Below, in pieces: positions 21,549 through 30,007 of a stretch of 64,000 bases of DNA. Numbering within the stretch: the first letter of the stretch is position 1; every line of letters starts with the position of its first letter. Position numbers and translations under genes: made by a program. The notes beneath the pieces are model-generated. The model saw only the letters and a program-made list of their open reading frames with translations, was not told the DNA's origin and searched no databases. The DNA comes from Rhizobium sp. NXC14 (GTDB lineage Bacteria; Pseudomonadota; Alphaproteobacteria; Rhizobiales; Rhizobiaceae), in assembly GCF_002117485.1 (NCBI RefSeq), contig NZ_CP021030.1, positions 375,001 through 439,000 on the forward strand. Direction: 5' to 3'.

Positions 21549-22052
21549 TTAGCGGCCGGCCTTTTTCGGCAGCAGCAGCTCCTCGAGGATGACGCAGCCG
21601 GCGCCGATGGTGATGAAACTGTCGGCGAGATTGAACACGGCGAAAGACCAGCTTTCGGTGTAGAAGAGGATGTAGTCGATCACATGTCCGTAGGCGAAGC
21701 GATCGACAAGATTGCCGATCGCACCGGCAATGATCAGCGCATAGCCGAGATGCGCGAGCCAGCGGTCTTTTGCCGTGCGGTACCACAGCCAGATGACGAA
21801 GGCGACGATGACGAGCCGCATGCCGACGATGATCCAGCCGTCCATGCCCTCCAGCATCGAAAAGGCGACGCCGAGATTATAGGTGCGGTAGAGCGCCAGC
21901 ATCGGGATGACGGGAACGGCTTCCTGCAGCGGCAGGGTATGATCGACGGCGATCTTGACGACCTGGTCGATGAGAACGGCGAGAAGGATGAAAATCAGGA
22001 TCGGCGCCGGGCGCGAAAACAGCGCGGGGCGTGCATGCGTCGGTTCGGTCAT
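21549..22052 (-). CDS. lspA: Lipoprotein signal peptidase II
   Basis: Cleaves signal peptides of diacylglyceryl prolipoproteins in the inner membrane. The 167 residues contain four membrane segments and both catalytic aspartate motifs, [15 protein letters not shown] (Asp116) and [11 protein letters not shown] (Asp143), plus the [13 protein letters not shown] block. The start ATG at 22052 overlaps the stop of the upstream RNA methyltransferase as ATGA, which indicates translational coupling and fixes the start. Reading frames extending further upstream in this frame are shadows. Confidence 0.96.
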   Translation of the reverse strand: MTEPTHARPALFSRPAPILIFILLAVLIDQVVKIAVDHTLPLQEAVPVIPMLALYRTYNLGVAFSMLEGMDGWIIVGMRLVIVAFVIWLWYRTAKDRWLAHLGYALIIAGAIGNLVDRFAYGHVIDYILFYTESWSFAVFNLADSFITIGAGCVILEELLLPKKAGR

Positions 22053-22909
22053 TTGCCCTCGGCAAGTGAAAGGAGATGGCGGCGCGCCTCGAAAAGCATG
22101 ACGGCAGTGGCGACGGCGAGGTTCAGGGAGTCGGCGCGGCCCTGCTGTGGGATCCGCGCGAGCGCATCGGCCTCCCTGGCGAGCTGGTCCGGCAGGCCGG
22201 ATTGTTCGTTGCCCATCAGGAGGACCGTGGGCTTCTTGCGGTAGTCGATCGTGCGATAGTCGACCGCGCCGGCCAGATGGGTGGCGACGATGGAAACGCC
22301 GGCCGATTTCCGCCAGGCCAGGAACTCCTCCGGCGTCGCCCGCGCGACTGGAACGGCGAAGACCGAGCCCATGGTTGCCCGCACGGTCTCCAGCGAGAAG
22401 GGATCGGTCGTCTCGCCGATGAGAATGATGCCGGCCGCGCCGGCCGCATCGGCCGTCCGGATGATGGTGCCGAGATTGCCCGGATCGCGCACGCGGTCGA
22501 GCGCCACCCACGTCTCACCCTCCTGCGGCCGGATGCCCTTGAGCGGCGTCCAGCGCTGCTCGAAGATGCCGACGACCATTTGCGGGTTGTCGCGCCGGGT
22601 GATCGCGGCAATCACCTTTTCGCTGACTTCGAGCACCAGCCCGCCCGAGGCGACGGTCCTTGCCGCCATCTGCTCGACCAGCGGCTTACCCTTGGCGGCC
22701 TTGGCATAGACCATCGTGCGGATCGTCCAGCCGAGCTCGATTGCATCGATGACGAGCTTCAGCCCTTCGGCGAGGAAAGTCCCGCTTTCCTCCCGCGACT
22801 TCTTGTTGGTCAGCGCCTTGATGTCCTTGATGATCGGATTGGCGAGCGAGGTGACTTCCTTCACCTGCCCGACCCTGCGTGGCCCGTGATCGTGGAAGTC
22901 CTTGCTCAT
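22049..22909 (-). CDS. TrmH/SpoU-family RNA 2'-O-methyltransferase
   Basis: A 286-residue SPOUT methyltransferase, probably modifying rRNA or tRNA. The N-terminal substrate-binding region ([19 protein letters not shown], then FLAEGLKLV) is followed by the three SpoU motifs: [31 protein letters not shown] and [14 protein letters not shown]. These form the trefoil-knot SAM site. Which residue of which RNA it modifies cannot be read from the sequence. It is wedged between two genes with ATGA overlaps, upstream with the SAM methyltransferase and downstream with lspA, so three genes form a tight operon. Confidence 0.92.
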   Translation of the reverse strand: MSKDFHDHGPRRVGQVKEVTSLANPIIKDIKALTNKKSREESGTFLAEGLKLVIDAIELGWTIRTMVYAKAAKGKPLVEQMAARTVASGGLVLEVSEKVIAAITRRDNPQMVVGIFEQRWTPLKGIRPQEGETWVALDRVRDPGNLGTIIRTADAAGAAGIILIGETTDPFSLETVRATMGSVFAVPVARATPEEFLAWRKSAGVSIVATHLAGAVDYRTIDYRKKPTVLLMGNEQSGLPDQLAREADALARIPQQGRADSLNLAVATAVMLFEARRHLLSLAEGK

Positions 22910-24003
22910 TGCGGCACCCAGCGCGAAAAGAGGGAGGTGGAAAGCGCCCGGCCCGCAGTCCGGCCATCCGTGCCGGCCTCGCGAATGACCAGTTCGCCGG
23001 ATTCGACCGCACCGCCGGCGCCGCGCATCGTCTCGCGCATCAACTCGTGGATCGAATAGAAGCTGGCGCGGATCGAATAGGCCGTCAGCACCAGGCCGAC
23101 TGCCCTCGGGGAGAGGATTTCGCGGCAGACATCGAGCATCAGCGGCAGATGCTCGAAGAGATGCCAGATTTCGCCGTTGGGGCCGCGGCCGAATTTCGGC
23201 GGATCGGTGAGGATGATGTCGTATTGGCTGCCGCGGCGTTCCTCGCGCAGGATGAATTTCATCGCATCCTCGCAGATCCAGCGGATCGGCAGCTTCTCCA
23301 TGCGCCCGAGCGCCTGGTTCTCGCGCGCCCAGCCGATCGCCTTCTTCGACGCGTCGACATGGGTGACCTCGGCGCCGGCAGCGGCGGCGACCAGCGACGC
23401 GACACCGGTATAACCGAAGAGGTTCAGCACTTTCAGCGGTCGGCCGGCCTTTTCGACAGCCTCCTTCATCCAGCTCCAATGGACGATCTGCTCGGGAAAG
23501 ACACCGACGTGACGGAACGAGGTGAAGCGGCCGAGGAAATCGACGCCGAGCAGGTTGAGCGGCCAGGTCTCGCCGAGCGCCTCCCTCGGGAAGCGCCAGC
23601 GGCCGGTGCCTTCCTCGTCGGTATCGCCGGTGAACACGGCATCCACCTTCTCCCAGATCTGCGGCGCCAGCGAAGGCCGCCACAGCGCCTGAGCTTCCGG
23701 GCGGATGATGCGGTAGGGGCCATATTGCTCCAGCTTCTGGCCATCGCCGCTGTCGATCAGGTGGAAATCGCCGGCGCCGAGCGATTCGAGAATGACCGGC
23801 ACGCGCTCCGCCGGCCGATCGCCGCTGCGCGTCATGAGCGGGCGCAAAACCGCAGCCGGCGTCGCACTCTCGCGAACCGTATCGCGTGTGGCCGCGGGAC
23901 GTGCCACGGGCTTTGGTGCTCGGCCGGCCCGATCGTCCCTGCGGCTTTCACCGGCGGGACCTGATGTCTTCTTCTGGCCCGGCCGGCGTTCTCTTTGTTT
24001 CAC
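22906..24003 (-). CDS. Class I SAM-dependent methyltransferase (RlmI/RlmK-like)
   Basis: A 365-residue protein with a basic, low-complexity N-terminal stretch (about 1-60, rich in Arg, Lys and Ala) and a Rossmann methyltransferase domain. The SAM site is LNLFGYTGVASLVAAAAGAEV (motif I), the acidic residue follows in THVDASKKA, and the catalytic-side motif IILTDPPKFGRG resembles the DPP[FY] motif of nucleic-acid methyltransferases. This resembles 23S rRNA m5C methyltransferases of the RlmI type, without a clear PUA domain. Substrate assignment is therefore tentative. Its stop overlaps the SpoU gene start (ATGA). Confidence 0.85.
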   Translation of the reverse strand: MKQRERRPGQKKTSGPAGESRRDDRAGRAPKPVARPAATRDTVRESATPAAVLRPLMTRSGDRPAERVPVILESLGAGDFHLIDSGDGQKLEQYGPYRIIRPEAQALWRPSLAPQIWEKVDAVFTGDTDEEGTGRWRFPREALGETWPLNLLGVDFLGRFTSFRHVGVFPEQIVHWSWMKEAVEKAGRPLKVLNLFGYTGVASLVAAAAGAEVTHVDASKKAIGWARENQALGRMEKLPIRWICEDAMKFILREERRGSQYDIILTDPPKFGRGPNGEIWHLFEHLPLMLDVCREILSPRAVGLVLTAYSIRASFYSIHELMRETMRGAGGAVESGELVIREAGTDGRTAGRALSTSLFSRWVPQ

Positions 24004-24108
24004 GTGCTCTTCCGCGTCTCTGTCGGTTTTTTCGTCCTCTAGCCTAGAAGACTGCAGCGGATCAACTGGGCGCCGACCACGCCTGGACAGGTTCTCTTGT
24101 GGCGGCGT

Positions 24109-24699
24109 TCATTTCAAGCCCTCGGATGCGTGCGTGCGAAGCCAGCTTTCCGCCGCATAGAGGGCCGCGACATGCATCGATTGCATGATAACGGCGCCGG
24201 ACCGCAGGTCGGCAAGGATATCGCCAAGATCTGCAAACAACATGTCGACTTTCTCACCAGGGTCGAAAGAGGGTTCGCCCGATCTGTTCAAGCCAAACGC
24301 CAGCCAGCTCGTGACTATATTGCTGTGGTTGGCGGCATTCGGATAGGAGGTGAGCAGCTTGACGAAGGTCGAGGCGTCATAGCCGGTCTCTTCCCGCAGT
24401 TCGCGCCGCGCTGCCGCCATCGCCGCATCGCCGGCTTCGATGTCAGCGGGTTCGACGCCGCCGGCGACTAGACCGAGGACGATTTCGGCCCGGCCATGCC
24501 GGTACTCCCGCGTCAACAGCACGCGTCCGTCGGGCATCAGCGGGATGACGTTGATCCAATCGGGATAATCGAGCACATGGAACGGAGCGACGACGATCCC
24601 CTCGGCGGTAACGCAATCGTCGCTGCGAAGCCGGATCCAGCGATCCTCGTAGGTGATCCGGCTCGCCGTCACGCTCCAGGGTTTCAATTCGTCGCTCAT
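24109..24699 (-). CDS. Nudix hydrolase
   Basis: A 196-residue Nudix-fold hydrolase that probably cleaves a nucleoside diphosphate linked to another moiety, such as ADP-ribose or NADH. The Nudix box is complete: GGVEPADIE leads to AAARRELREETGY at about 90-118. Substrate specificity is unclear, but the overall arrangement (VIPLMPDGRVLLTREYRHG before the box) is like ADP-ribose pyrophosphatases. It follows the methyltransferase operon after about 105 bases on the same strand, and its start is divergent from the CoxG-like gene. Confidence 0.88.
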   Translation of the reverse strand: MSDELKPWSVTASRITYEDRWIRLRSDDCVTAEGIVVAPFHVLDYPDWINVIPLMPDGRVLLTREYRHGRAEIVLGLVAGGVEPADIEAGDAAMAAARRELREETGYDASTFVKLLTSYPNAANHSNIVTSWLAFGLNRSGEPSFDPGEKVDMLFADLGDILADLRSGAVIMQSMHVAALYAAESWLRTHASEGLK

Positions 24700-24803
24700 C
24701 GTAATTCTTTCCGATAGAAGCCACCAGATAACATTCCCATCCGCCGTGGCAAAGGGCTTTGCTGCTGGGATAAGATGGGGCGAATCGCAGATGGGGCTGT
24801 CGA

Positions 24804-25259
24804 ATGGATTTCACCGGCGAAGAACGCATCGCCGCGCCGCGGGACATGGTCTGGGCAGCGCTCAACGATCCGGAGATCATGCGCGGCTGCATTCCGGGGT
24901 GTCAGAACATCGAGCGGCTGTCGCCAAGCGCTTTCGAGGCGACGATCAAGGTGAAGTTCAGCCTGTTCTCCGCCACCTTCCATGGGTTGCTGACGCTTTC
25001 CAATGTCGATGCGCCGAGAAGCTATACGTTGACGGCCGAAGGCAAGGGCGGCCTTGCCGGCTTCGCCAGGGGCAGCGCCGATGTCGTGCTCGAGGCGACG
25101 GGCGAGGAGACGATCCTGCACTACCGGGCGAGAGCCGAACTCGGCGGCAGGCTCGCCCAGCTCGGCGCACGCCTGCTCGATTCGACCTCGCAGCGGCTGG
25201 CCGAAGGTTTCTTCTCGGATTTCAATGCTGCGATCGTTGCAAAAATGACTGCGGATTGA
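24804..25259 (+). CDS. CoxG-like SRPBCC-fold protein
   Basis: A 151-residue protein of the carbon-monoxide-dehydrogenase subunit G (CoxG) family. It starts MDFTGEERIAAPRDMVWAAL, continues NDPEIMRGCIPGCQNIE, and has the typical GKGGLAGFARGSADVVLE middle. In CO-oxidising bacteria CoxG helps recruit the dehydrogenase to the membrane, but many rhizobia carry stand-alone members. No CO dehydrogenase genes are nearby, so the function here is open. It is transcribed divergently from the Nudix gene and is followed by a GNAT on the same strand. Confidence 0.85.
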   Translation: MDFTGEERIAAPRDMVWAALNDPEIMRGCIPGCQNIERLSPSAFEATIKVKFSLFSATFHGLLTLSNVDAPRSYTLTAEGKGGLAGFARGSADVVLEATGEETILHYRARAELGGRLAQLGARLLDSTSQRLAEGFFSDFNAAIVAKMTAD

Positions 25260-25313
25260 GCGCCGAAGTTTTCGCTGCCGCTTGGCGCGGACCTGCGCCT
25301 GAGCTATTGCGAC

Positions 25314-25751
25314 ATGATGACATGGACCATCAGGCCGCCACGGGCGGAAGACCAGGAATTACTTGCGGACATCTATCTTTCCGTGCGCCGCCAGACATTC
25401 GTCTGGGTCGATCCCGGCAAGTTTCACCGCGAGGATTTCTCCGCCCATACCAATGGCGAGACGATCTTCGTCTGCGAGCATGCCGACCGGAGCGTCGCCG
25501 GCTTCCTGTCGCTCTGGCCGGAGGACGATTTCATTCACATGCTTTATATAAGGCCCGAGTTCCAGGGGCTCGGCGCCGGCACGGCGCTGCTCAGGGCGCT
25601 ACCGGAATGGCCGCGACATAAGTACCGGCTGAAATGCCTGGTGAACAACCGGCGGGCGAAGGCCTTCTACCTTTCCCACGGTTTCGCGGTGACCGGCAAC
25701 GGCGCGTCGCCGGAAGGCGACTACGAGGAGCTGAGCTTTTCTCCGGTTTGA
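25314..25751 (+). CDS. GNAT-family N-acetyltransferase
   Basis: A 145-residue acetyltransferase with the family's acetyl-CoA site (MLYIRPEFQGLGAGTALLRAL, quoted here only as the region near residues 78-98) and the C-terminal CLVNNRRAKAFYLSHGF strand-helix. Start is ATG 25314 or the adjacent ATG 25317. The acceptor substrate cannot be predicted. It follows the CoxG-like gene after a short gap and is convergent with the LapA-like gene downstream. Confidence 0.85.
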   Translation: MMTWTIRPPRAEDQELLADIYLSVRRQTFVWVDPGKFHREDFSAHTNGETIFVCEHADRSVAGFLSLWPEDDFIHMLYIRPEFQGLGAGTALLRALPEWPRHKYRLKCLVNNRRAKAFYLSHGFAVTGNGASPEGDYEELSFSPV

Positions 25752-25770
25752 CTCGGGGCGAGAGCCGATC

Positions 25771-26103
25771 TTATCGCGACGGCAGCTGGCCGGCGATCTC
25801 CTCCGCGCGGGACCTGTGACGATCGGCCTCGCCCTGCCAGCGAATGGCTTCCTTGGCCTCGGTGCGGGCGCGCTTGCGGTGTTTGCCCTGGCTGAACCAG
25901 GTGGCGGCCGATCCGATCAGCATGCCTGCTATCAATGCGATGAACAGGAAGACGAAGAAAGGTGCGGAAACCGCAAGCACCTGGTCTTCGGGCCTGAAGG
26001 GATTGAAGGCCAGCGTGACGCTCTGCCGGTTGGCGACGCAGAAGACGATGAGGATGACTCCGAGCGGCAGCAGAATCAACAGGTTGACGATCTTCTTGGC
26101 CAT
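25771..26103 (-). CDS. LapA-domain (DUF1049) small inner-membrane protein
   Basis: A 110-residue protein with two membrane segments (about residues 5-23 and 47-68) separated by ANRQSVTLAFNPF, the typical LapA/DUF1049 pattern, followed by a positively charged cytoplasmic tail that looks helical (HRKRARTEAKEAIRWQ). In enterobacteria LapA works with LapB in lipopolysaccharide assembly control; no LapB-like TPR protein is next to it here. It lies downstream of ihfB and sppA on the same strand, with a strong inverted repeat in the gap. Confidence 0.8.
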   Translation of the reverse strand: MAKKIVNLLILLPLGVILIVFCVANRQSVTLAFNPFRPEDQVLAVSAPFFVFLFIALIAGMLIGSAATWFSQGKHRKRARTEAKEAIRWQGEADRHRSRAEEIAGQLPSR

Positions 26104-26127
26104 TTGAGCTCTCCATCCGTCTTATAT

Positions 26128-26167
26128 GCATCGGCCCGAAAATCGATTCCGACTTTCGGGCCGATGC
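26128..26167. repeat. Perfect 14-bp inverted repeat between ihfB and the LapA-like gene
   Basis: GCATCGGCCCGAAA and TTTCGGGCCGATGC pair perfectly around a 12-base loop and are followed by TCTAG. This looks like one of the short palindromes scattered between rhizobial genes. It could end ihfB transcripts, although no T-run follows in the minus direction. Confidence 0.75.
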
Positions 26168-26232
26168 TCTAGCAGAATAGGAAAACGGTGTTCAAGTTCA
26201 AGTGCGGTTTCGCCGCAGGCGGCTCGCGCCGC

Positions 26233-26532
26233 TCAATCCTCTTCGTCGGCCTGGCCGGGATTGAGCCGCTCGCGCAGTTCCTTGCCCGTCTTGAAGAAGG
26301 GAACCCACTTCTCCTCGACGAAGACGGTATCGCCGGTGCGCGGGTTACGGCCGGAGCGGGAAGGGCGGTTCTTGACCGAAAACGCGCCGAAGCCGCGCAA
26401 TTCGACGCGGTTGCCCGCAGCCAGTGCATCGGTGATCTCGTCGAGAACCGCGTTGACGATATTTTCGACGTCGCGATGATAGAGATGCGGGTTGCGTGCC
26501 GCAACAATCTGCACCAATTCGGACTTGATCAC
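26233..26532 (-). CDS. ihfB: Integration host factor subunit beta
   Basis: A 99-residue DNA-bending protein that pairs with IhfA. The family signatures are present: [14 protein letters not shown] at the start, the [20 protein letters not shown] arm region, and [21 protein letters not shown]. It uses a GTG start at 26532 with AAGGGGG upstream. IHF assists sigma-54 promoters, and rpoN is about 3.5 kb away in this window, though transcribed on the other strand. It follows sppA by about 30 bases on the minus strand, so they are probably one transcript. Confidence 0.95.
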   Translation of the reverse strand: MIKSELVQIVAARNPHLYHRDVENIVNAVLDEITDALAAGNRVELRGFGAFSVKNRPSRSGRNPRTGDTVFVEEKWVPFFKTGKELRERLNPGQADEED

Positions 26533-26561
26533 AGTCGCCCCCTTAAATTATTGATTTCTTA

Positions 26562-27512
26562 TCAGTCCCGGCCAACCTGCCAAACTGAAAGCAGCCCGTC
26601 AAGAAGCAACTTTGGGGGCAGGATTCCATTGATATCCTGGCCTTTGACCAGATCATCATAACCCAAGATAGTAATCAGCCGCGAAACAGCTCCTGCGAGC
26701 AGAAAAGGCGTGTTGCTCTTCTTGTCCCAATCCACCATCGGCAGATCGGTGTCGACGCCGCGCGACTTGAGATAGGCGCGGATTTCCGCCTCGCCGCCGA
26801 TCGTATCGACGAGCTTCGCCTTCAGCGCCTGCCGGCCGGTATAGATCGTGCCGTCGGCGAGTTTCAACACCTCGTCGCGCGGCAGCTTGCGCCGGTCGGC
26901 GACCAGGTCGACGAACCAGTTATAGCTGTCGACCACCATGTTGCGGATCATCGCCTTGGCTTCCTCGCTCGCCTCGTGGAAGGGCGAGGGCTCGGCCTTC
27001 AGGGGCGAGGATTTGATCTCCTGCAGCGATACGCCGATCTTGTCGAGCAGCGGCTGGATCTGCGGATACTGGAAGATGACGCCGATCGAGCCGGTGATCG
27101 AGCTGTCGCCGGCAATGATCGTGTCGCCCGCGGTGGCGATCATATAGCCCGCGGAGGCGGCCAGCGTGCGCACGTCCGAGACAACAGGCTTCTTGGCTGA
27201 TATCGCCCGGATCGCATTGAAGATTTTTTCGCCGCCATAGGTCGTGCCGCCGGGCGAGGAGATCGAAATCACCGCAGCCTTCACCTGATCGCTGGTCTCG
27301 ACCTTCTTCAGCCGCTCCAGCAGCTCGTCGTCATCGACGATCAGCCCCGATATCGTCACATGGGCGATATGCGGGCTTGCCGTGCCGGCTCCGCCGAGGG
27401 CGAAGCGGTAAAAGGCAAAACCAAGCGCCACGATGAGGGCGACCGCGACGATGCGCCAGAAGCCGAGTTTGCGGCGCAGCCGCCGGCGATCCGCGATGAT
27501 CGAACTGTCCAT
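26562..27512 (-). CDS. sppA: Signal peptide peptidase SppA (S49 family)
   Basis: A membrane-anchored serine protease that degrades released signal peptides. An N-terminal anchor (about 16-38) precedes the S49 domain. The Ser/Lys dyad region is visible as VRTLAASAGYMIATAGD (Ser near 131), with the lysine expected further on near the segment PYTGRQALKAKLVDTIGG. The 316 residues match the single-domain (short) form. The start at 27512 is supported by GGAGGT six bases upstream; the frame is open upstream but lacks a site. It is divergent from lptC, and ihfB follows. Confidence 0.92.
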   Translation of the reverse strand: MDSSIIADRRRLRRKLGFWRIVAVALIVALGFAFYRFALGGAGTASPHIAHVTISGLIVDDDELLERLKKVETSDQVKAAVISISSPGGTTYGGEKIFNAIRAISAKKPVVSDVRTLAASAGYMIATAGDTIIAGDSSITGSIGVIFQYPQIQPLLDKIGVSLQEIKSSPLKAEPSPFHEASEEAKAMIRNMVVDSYNWFVDLVADRRKLPRDEVLKLADGTIYTGRQALKAKLVDTIGGEAEIRAYLKSRGVDTDLPMVDWDKKSNTPFLLAGAVSRLITILGYDDLVKGQDINGILPPKLLLDGLLSVWQVGRD

Positions 27513-27642
27513 AGAAACCTCCAGCGCTGGCCCGGGGTCGGCACGGCGCCGATGGGTCCGGTGAAATTGATCGCAGCGGCGCGTACGAATGCCACTTTTG
27601 TATGTTTTTCCGTTTTGTTGCTTGTTGCAGAAAAAATTCCAT

Positions 27643-27656
27643 ATTGGCAAGCCAAT
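27643..27656. promoter_or_regulatory. Short palindrome in the sppA/lptC divergent region
   Basis: ATTGGCAAGCCAAT is a perfect 6-bp inverted repeat with a two-base centre, lying in an AT-rich stretch about 80 bases before lptC. It could be a regulator site, but it is short enough to be chance. Confidence 0.25.
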
Positions 27657-27735
27657 GTAATAATGCGAAACGAACTGTGATTGCCGGCCGCTTTGTTACG
27701 CAGGCGGGGCAATCATCGCACATGGAACGAGACCT

Positions 27736-28401
27736 ATGCTCGATACCCTGAAGAACAACGGAAATGCCGCTTATGCGGGCTCCGGTCGGAGCCCCTATGG
27801 CGATGCGTTGTTCCATTCCGCCCGCGTGCGGCGGCTGAAGATCTTGCTGCCGTTGGCCGCCCTCGTCATCGCGGCCAGCCTCACGGCGGTTGCGCTGGTC
27901 AAGATATATCTGCCCGAGAATATCAAGATGGAAGGCGCCAAGATCGAGAACGGCAAGGTCGTGATGGAAAAGCCGGCAATTGCCGGACGCAACTCCGACG
28001 GCGTCAATTATTCCATGCTTGCGGAAAGGGCGCTGCAGGATATCCGCAATCCTGATCTCATCACCCTCGAGACCATCAAGGCCGCCGTGCCGATGAATGA
28101 CGGGCTGATTGCCCGCGTCATCGCTTCGACTGCCGATTATAATCGCGCCACCGACAACCTGCATATGACAGCTCCCTTCACCCTGGTGCTGAGCAGCGGC
28201 CTCAACGCGCAATTCCAGTCCGCCCGGCTCGACATCAAGGGCGGCAACATGCGCAGCGACGATCCCGTCACCATCACAAAGGACAATGCTTCCATTGTTG
28301 CGAAGACGCTGGAGATAACCGATAAGGGGCGCGTGATCACATTCGAGGGGAATGTTCGCATGAATGTCGATCCATCCACCATTCATAAACAGGGCACTTA
28401 A
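27736..28401 (+). CDS. lptC: LPS export ABC transporter periplasmic protein LptC
   Basis: Links the inner-membrane LptBFG pump to the periplasmic LptA bridge that carries lipopolysaccharide outward. The 221 residues have a soluble N-terminal tail, one membrane segment at about 37-58 and a periplasmic beta-jellyroll. The region GRVITFEGNVRMNVDPS near the end matches the OstA/Lpt fold. Start ATG 27736. It leads an lptC-lptA-lptB run on the plus strand with rpoN behind, the standard arrangement in proteobacteria. Confidence 0.92.
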   Translation: MLDTLKNNGNAAYAGSGRSPYGDALFHSARVRRLKILLPLAALVIAASLTAVALVKIYLPENIKMEGAKIENGKVVMEKPAIAGRNSDGVNYSMLAERALQDIRNPDLITLETIKAAVPMNDGLIARVIASTADYNRATDNLHMTAPFTLVLSSGLNAQFQSARLDIKGGNMRSDDPVTITKDNASIVAKTLEITDKGRVITFEGNVRMNVDPSTIHKQGT

Positions 28402-28416
28402 CCAGCCGGGTCACTC

Positions 28417-29049
28417 ATGACAAAAGATTGTCGCATTTCAGCTTGCAAGACAGGCATCGCATTCGTTGCCGGCGCATTTGCCCTTATTCTGACGGTCTCG
28501 GGCGCGGGGGCGCAGTCGACCACCATGTCGGGCATGAAGCTTTCAAACGATCAGCCGATCCAGATCGAAAGCGACAAGCTGGAGATCCATGATCAGGAGC
28601 ACACGGCGCTCTTCACCGGCAACGTCAAGGTCGTCCAGGGCACGACGACGATGCAGTCCGGCAAGATGACCGTCTATTACAAGGACAAGGCGGCAAAGCC
28701 GGGCGCCGGCGCGCCGGCTCAACCGGAGGCGAAGCCCGAGCAGTCGGCCTCGCTGGCATCGGGAAGTGCGGATATCGACAAGATCCTGGTGACGGACAAG
28801 GTCTACCTGGTTTCAGGCACGCAGACGGCGACTGCCGACGACGGCAATTTCGACATGGCCTCGCAGACATTCATCCTGACCGCGGATCAGGGAAACAAGG
28901 TCATTCTGTCGGACGGACCGAACGTCTTCACCGGCTGCAAGCTGACCGTTCACATGCAAACCGGCCAGGCGGAGCTTGAAAGCTGCGGCGGTCGTGTCCA
29001 GATTCAGCTCGATCCGAAATCGCAGCCGAACGCGCAGAAGCAGAACTGA
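28417..29049 (+). CDS. lptA: LPS transport periplasmic protein LptA
   Basis: Periplasmic OstA-fold bridge component for lipopolysaccharide transport. The 210 residues start with a signal peptide (hydrophobic about 14-32, cut near GAGAQS), then the beta-jellyroll with QPIQIESDKLEIHDQEHTA and ALFTGNVKVVQGTTTMQSG. A Pro/Ala/Glu-rich insertion at about 89-108 is typical of rhizobial members. It begins 15 bases after lptC and is followed by lptB. Confidence 0.94.
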   Translation: MTKDCRISACKTGIAFVAGAFALILTVSGAGAQSTTMSGMKLSNDQPIQIESDKLEIHDQEHTALFTGNVKVVQGTTTMQSGKMTVYYKDKAAKPGAGAPAQPEAKPEQSASLASGSADIDKILVTDKVYLVSGTQTATADDGNFDMASQTFILTADQGNKVILSDGPNVFTGCKLTVHMQTGQAELESCGGRVQIQLDPKSQPNAQKQN

Positions 29050-29062
29050 ACCGGCCTCCCCT

Positions 29063-29863
29063 GTGAAATTATCATCGCTATCCACCATGTTCGGCCGGCC
29101 TGAGCCGCAAGCTGCAGGTGCCGCCGACAAGAGCCGCTATCAGGGAACGCTGATCGCCCGTGGTCTGACGAAGACCTATGCGACGCGGCGTGTCGTCAAC
29201 GGCGTCTCCCTTGTGGTGCGTCGCGGCGAAGCCGTCGGCTTGCTCGGCCCGAACGGCGCCGGCAAGACGACCTGCTTTTACATGATCACCGGTCTGGTGC
29301 CGGTCGATGAAGGCACGATCGAGATCGATGGAAACGATGTCACCACCATGCCGATGTACCGCCGCTCGCGCCTCGGCGTCGGTTACCTGCCGCAGGAAGC
29401 CTCGATCTTTCGCGGACTGACGGTGGAAGAAAATATCCGTGCCGTCCTCGAAGTGCATGTGAAGGACAAGGCCGAGCGCGAGCAGAAGCTGAACGAGCTG
29501 CTGGAGGAATTTCATATCCAGAAGCTGCGTAAGAGTGCCGCCGTCGCCCTTTCCGGCGGCGAACGCCGCCGTCTCGAAATCGCCCGAGCGCTTGCAACCG
29601 ACCCGACCTTCATGCTGCTCGACGAGCCCTTCGCCGGTGTCGACCCGATTTCGGTCGCCGACATCCAGAACCTCGTCCACCATCTGACGGCCCGCGGCAT
29701 CGGCGTTCTCATTACCGACCACAATGTGCGTGAGACGCTCGGCCTCATCGACCGCGCCTATATCATCCATGCCGGCGAAGTGCTGACCCACGGCCGTGCG
29801 AATGACATTGTCAACAATCCGGAAGTACGCCGGCTCTATCTCGGCGACAATTTCAGCCTTTGA
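29063..29863 (+). CDS. lptB: LPS export ABC transporter ATP-binding protein LptB
   Basis: ATPase that powers LPS extraction with LptF and LptG. Walker A is GLLGPNGAGKTT, the ABC signature LSGGERRRLEIARAL, Walker B FMLLDEPFAGVDP, and the H-loop ITDHNVRE. The end, VRRLYLGDNF, is typical of LptB. The start is ambiguous: GTG 29063 gives 266 residues and ATG 29087 gives 258; neither has a convincing ribosome-binding site. GTG is listed because its N-terminal length resembles relatives as I remember them. It is followed by rpoN after 144 bases. Confidence 0.95.
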   Translation: MKLSSLSTMFGRPEPQAAGAADKSRYQGTLIARGLTKTYATRRVVNGVSLVVRRGEAVGLLGPNGAGKTTCFYMITGLVPVDEGTIEIDGNDVTTMPMYRRSRLGVGYLPQEASIFRGLTVEENIRAVLEVHVKDKAEREQKLNELLEEFHIQKLRKSAAVALSGGERRRLEIARALATDPTFMLLDEPFAGVDPISVADIQNLVHHLTARGIGVLITDHNVRETLGLIDRAYIIHAGEVLTHGRANDIVNNPEVRRLYLGDNFSL

Positions 29864-30007
29864 TCCCACGCTGATTCACCTTGCCGCGTAGTTCCGCTTG
29901 ACCAAATGAGATAAAAAAGCAATTTTTGGGCCAACTCGGATTTCCGTGGCCTGAAGCGTGGATCGGCCGTGGTTTCCCGGAGGAGTTGAGGGAGTTTCGC
30001 GTCCGTC

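Noticed and set aside
27331..28386. A 351-codon minus-strand frame spanning sppA start and lptC
   Set aside because: It crosses two well-supported divergent genes and their promoter gap.
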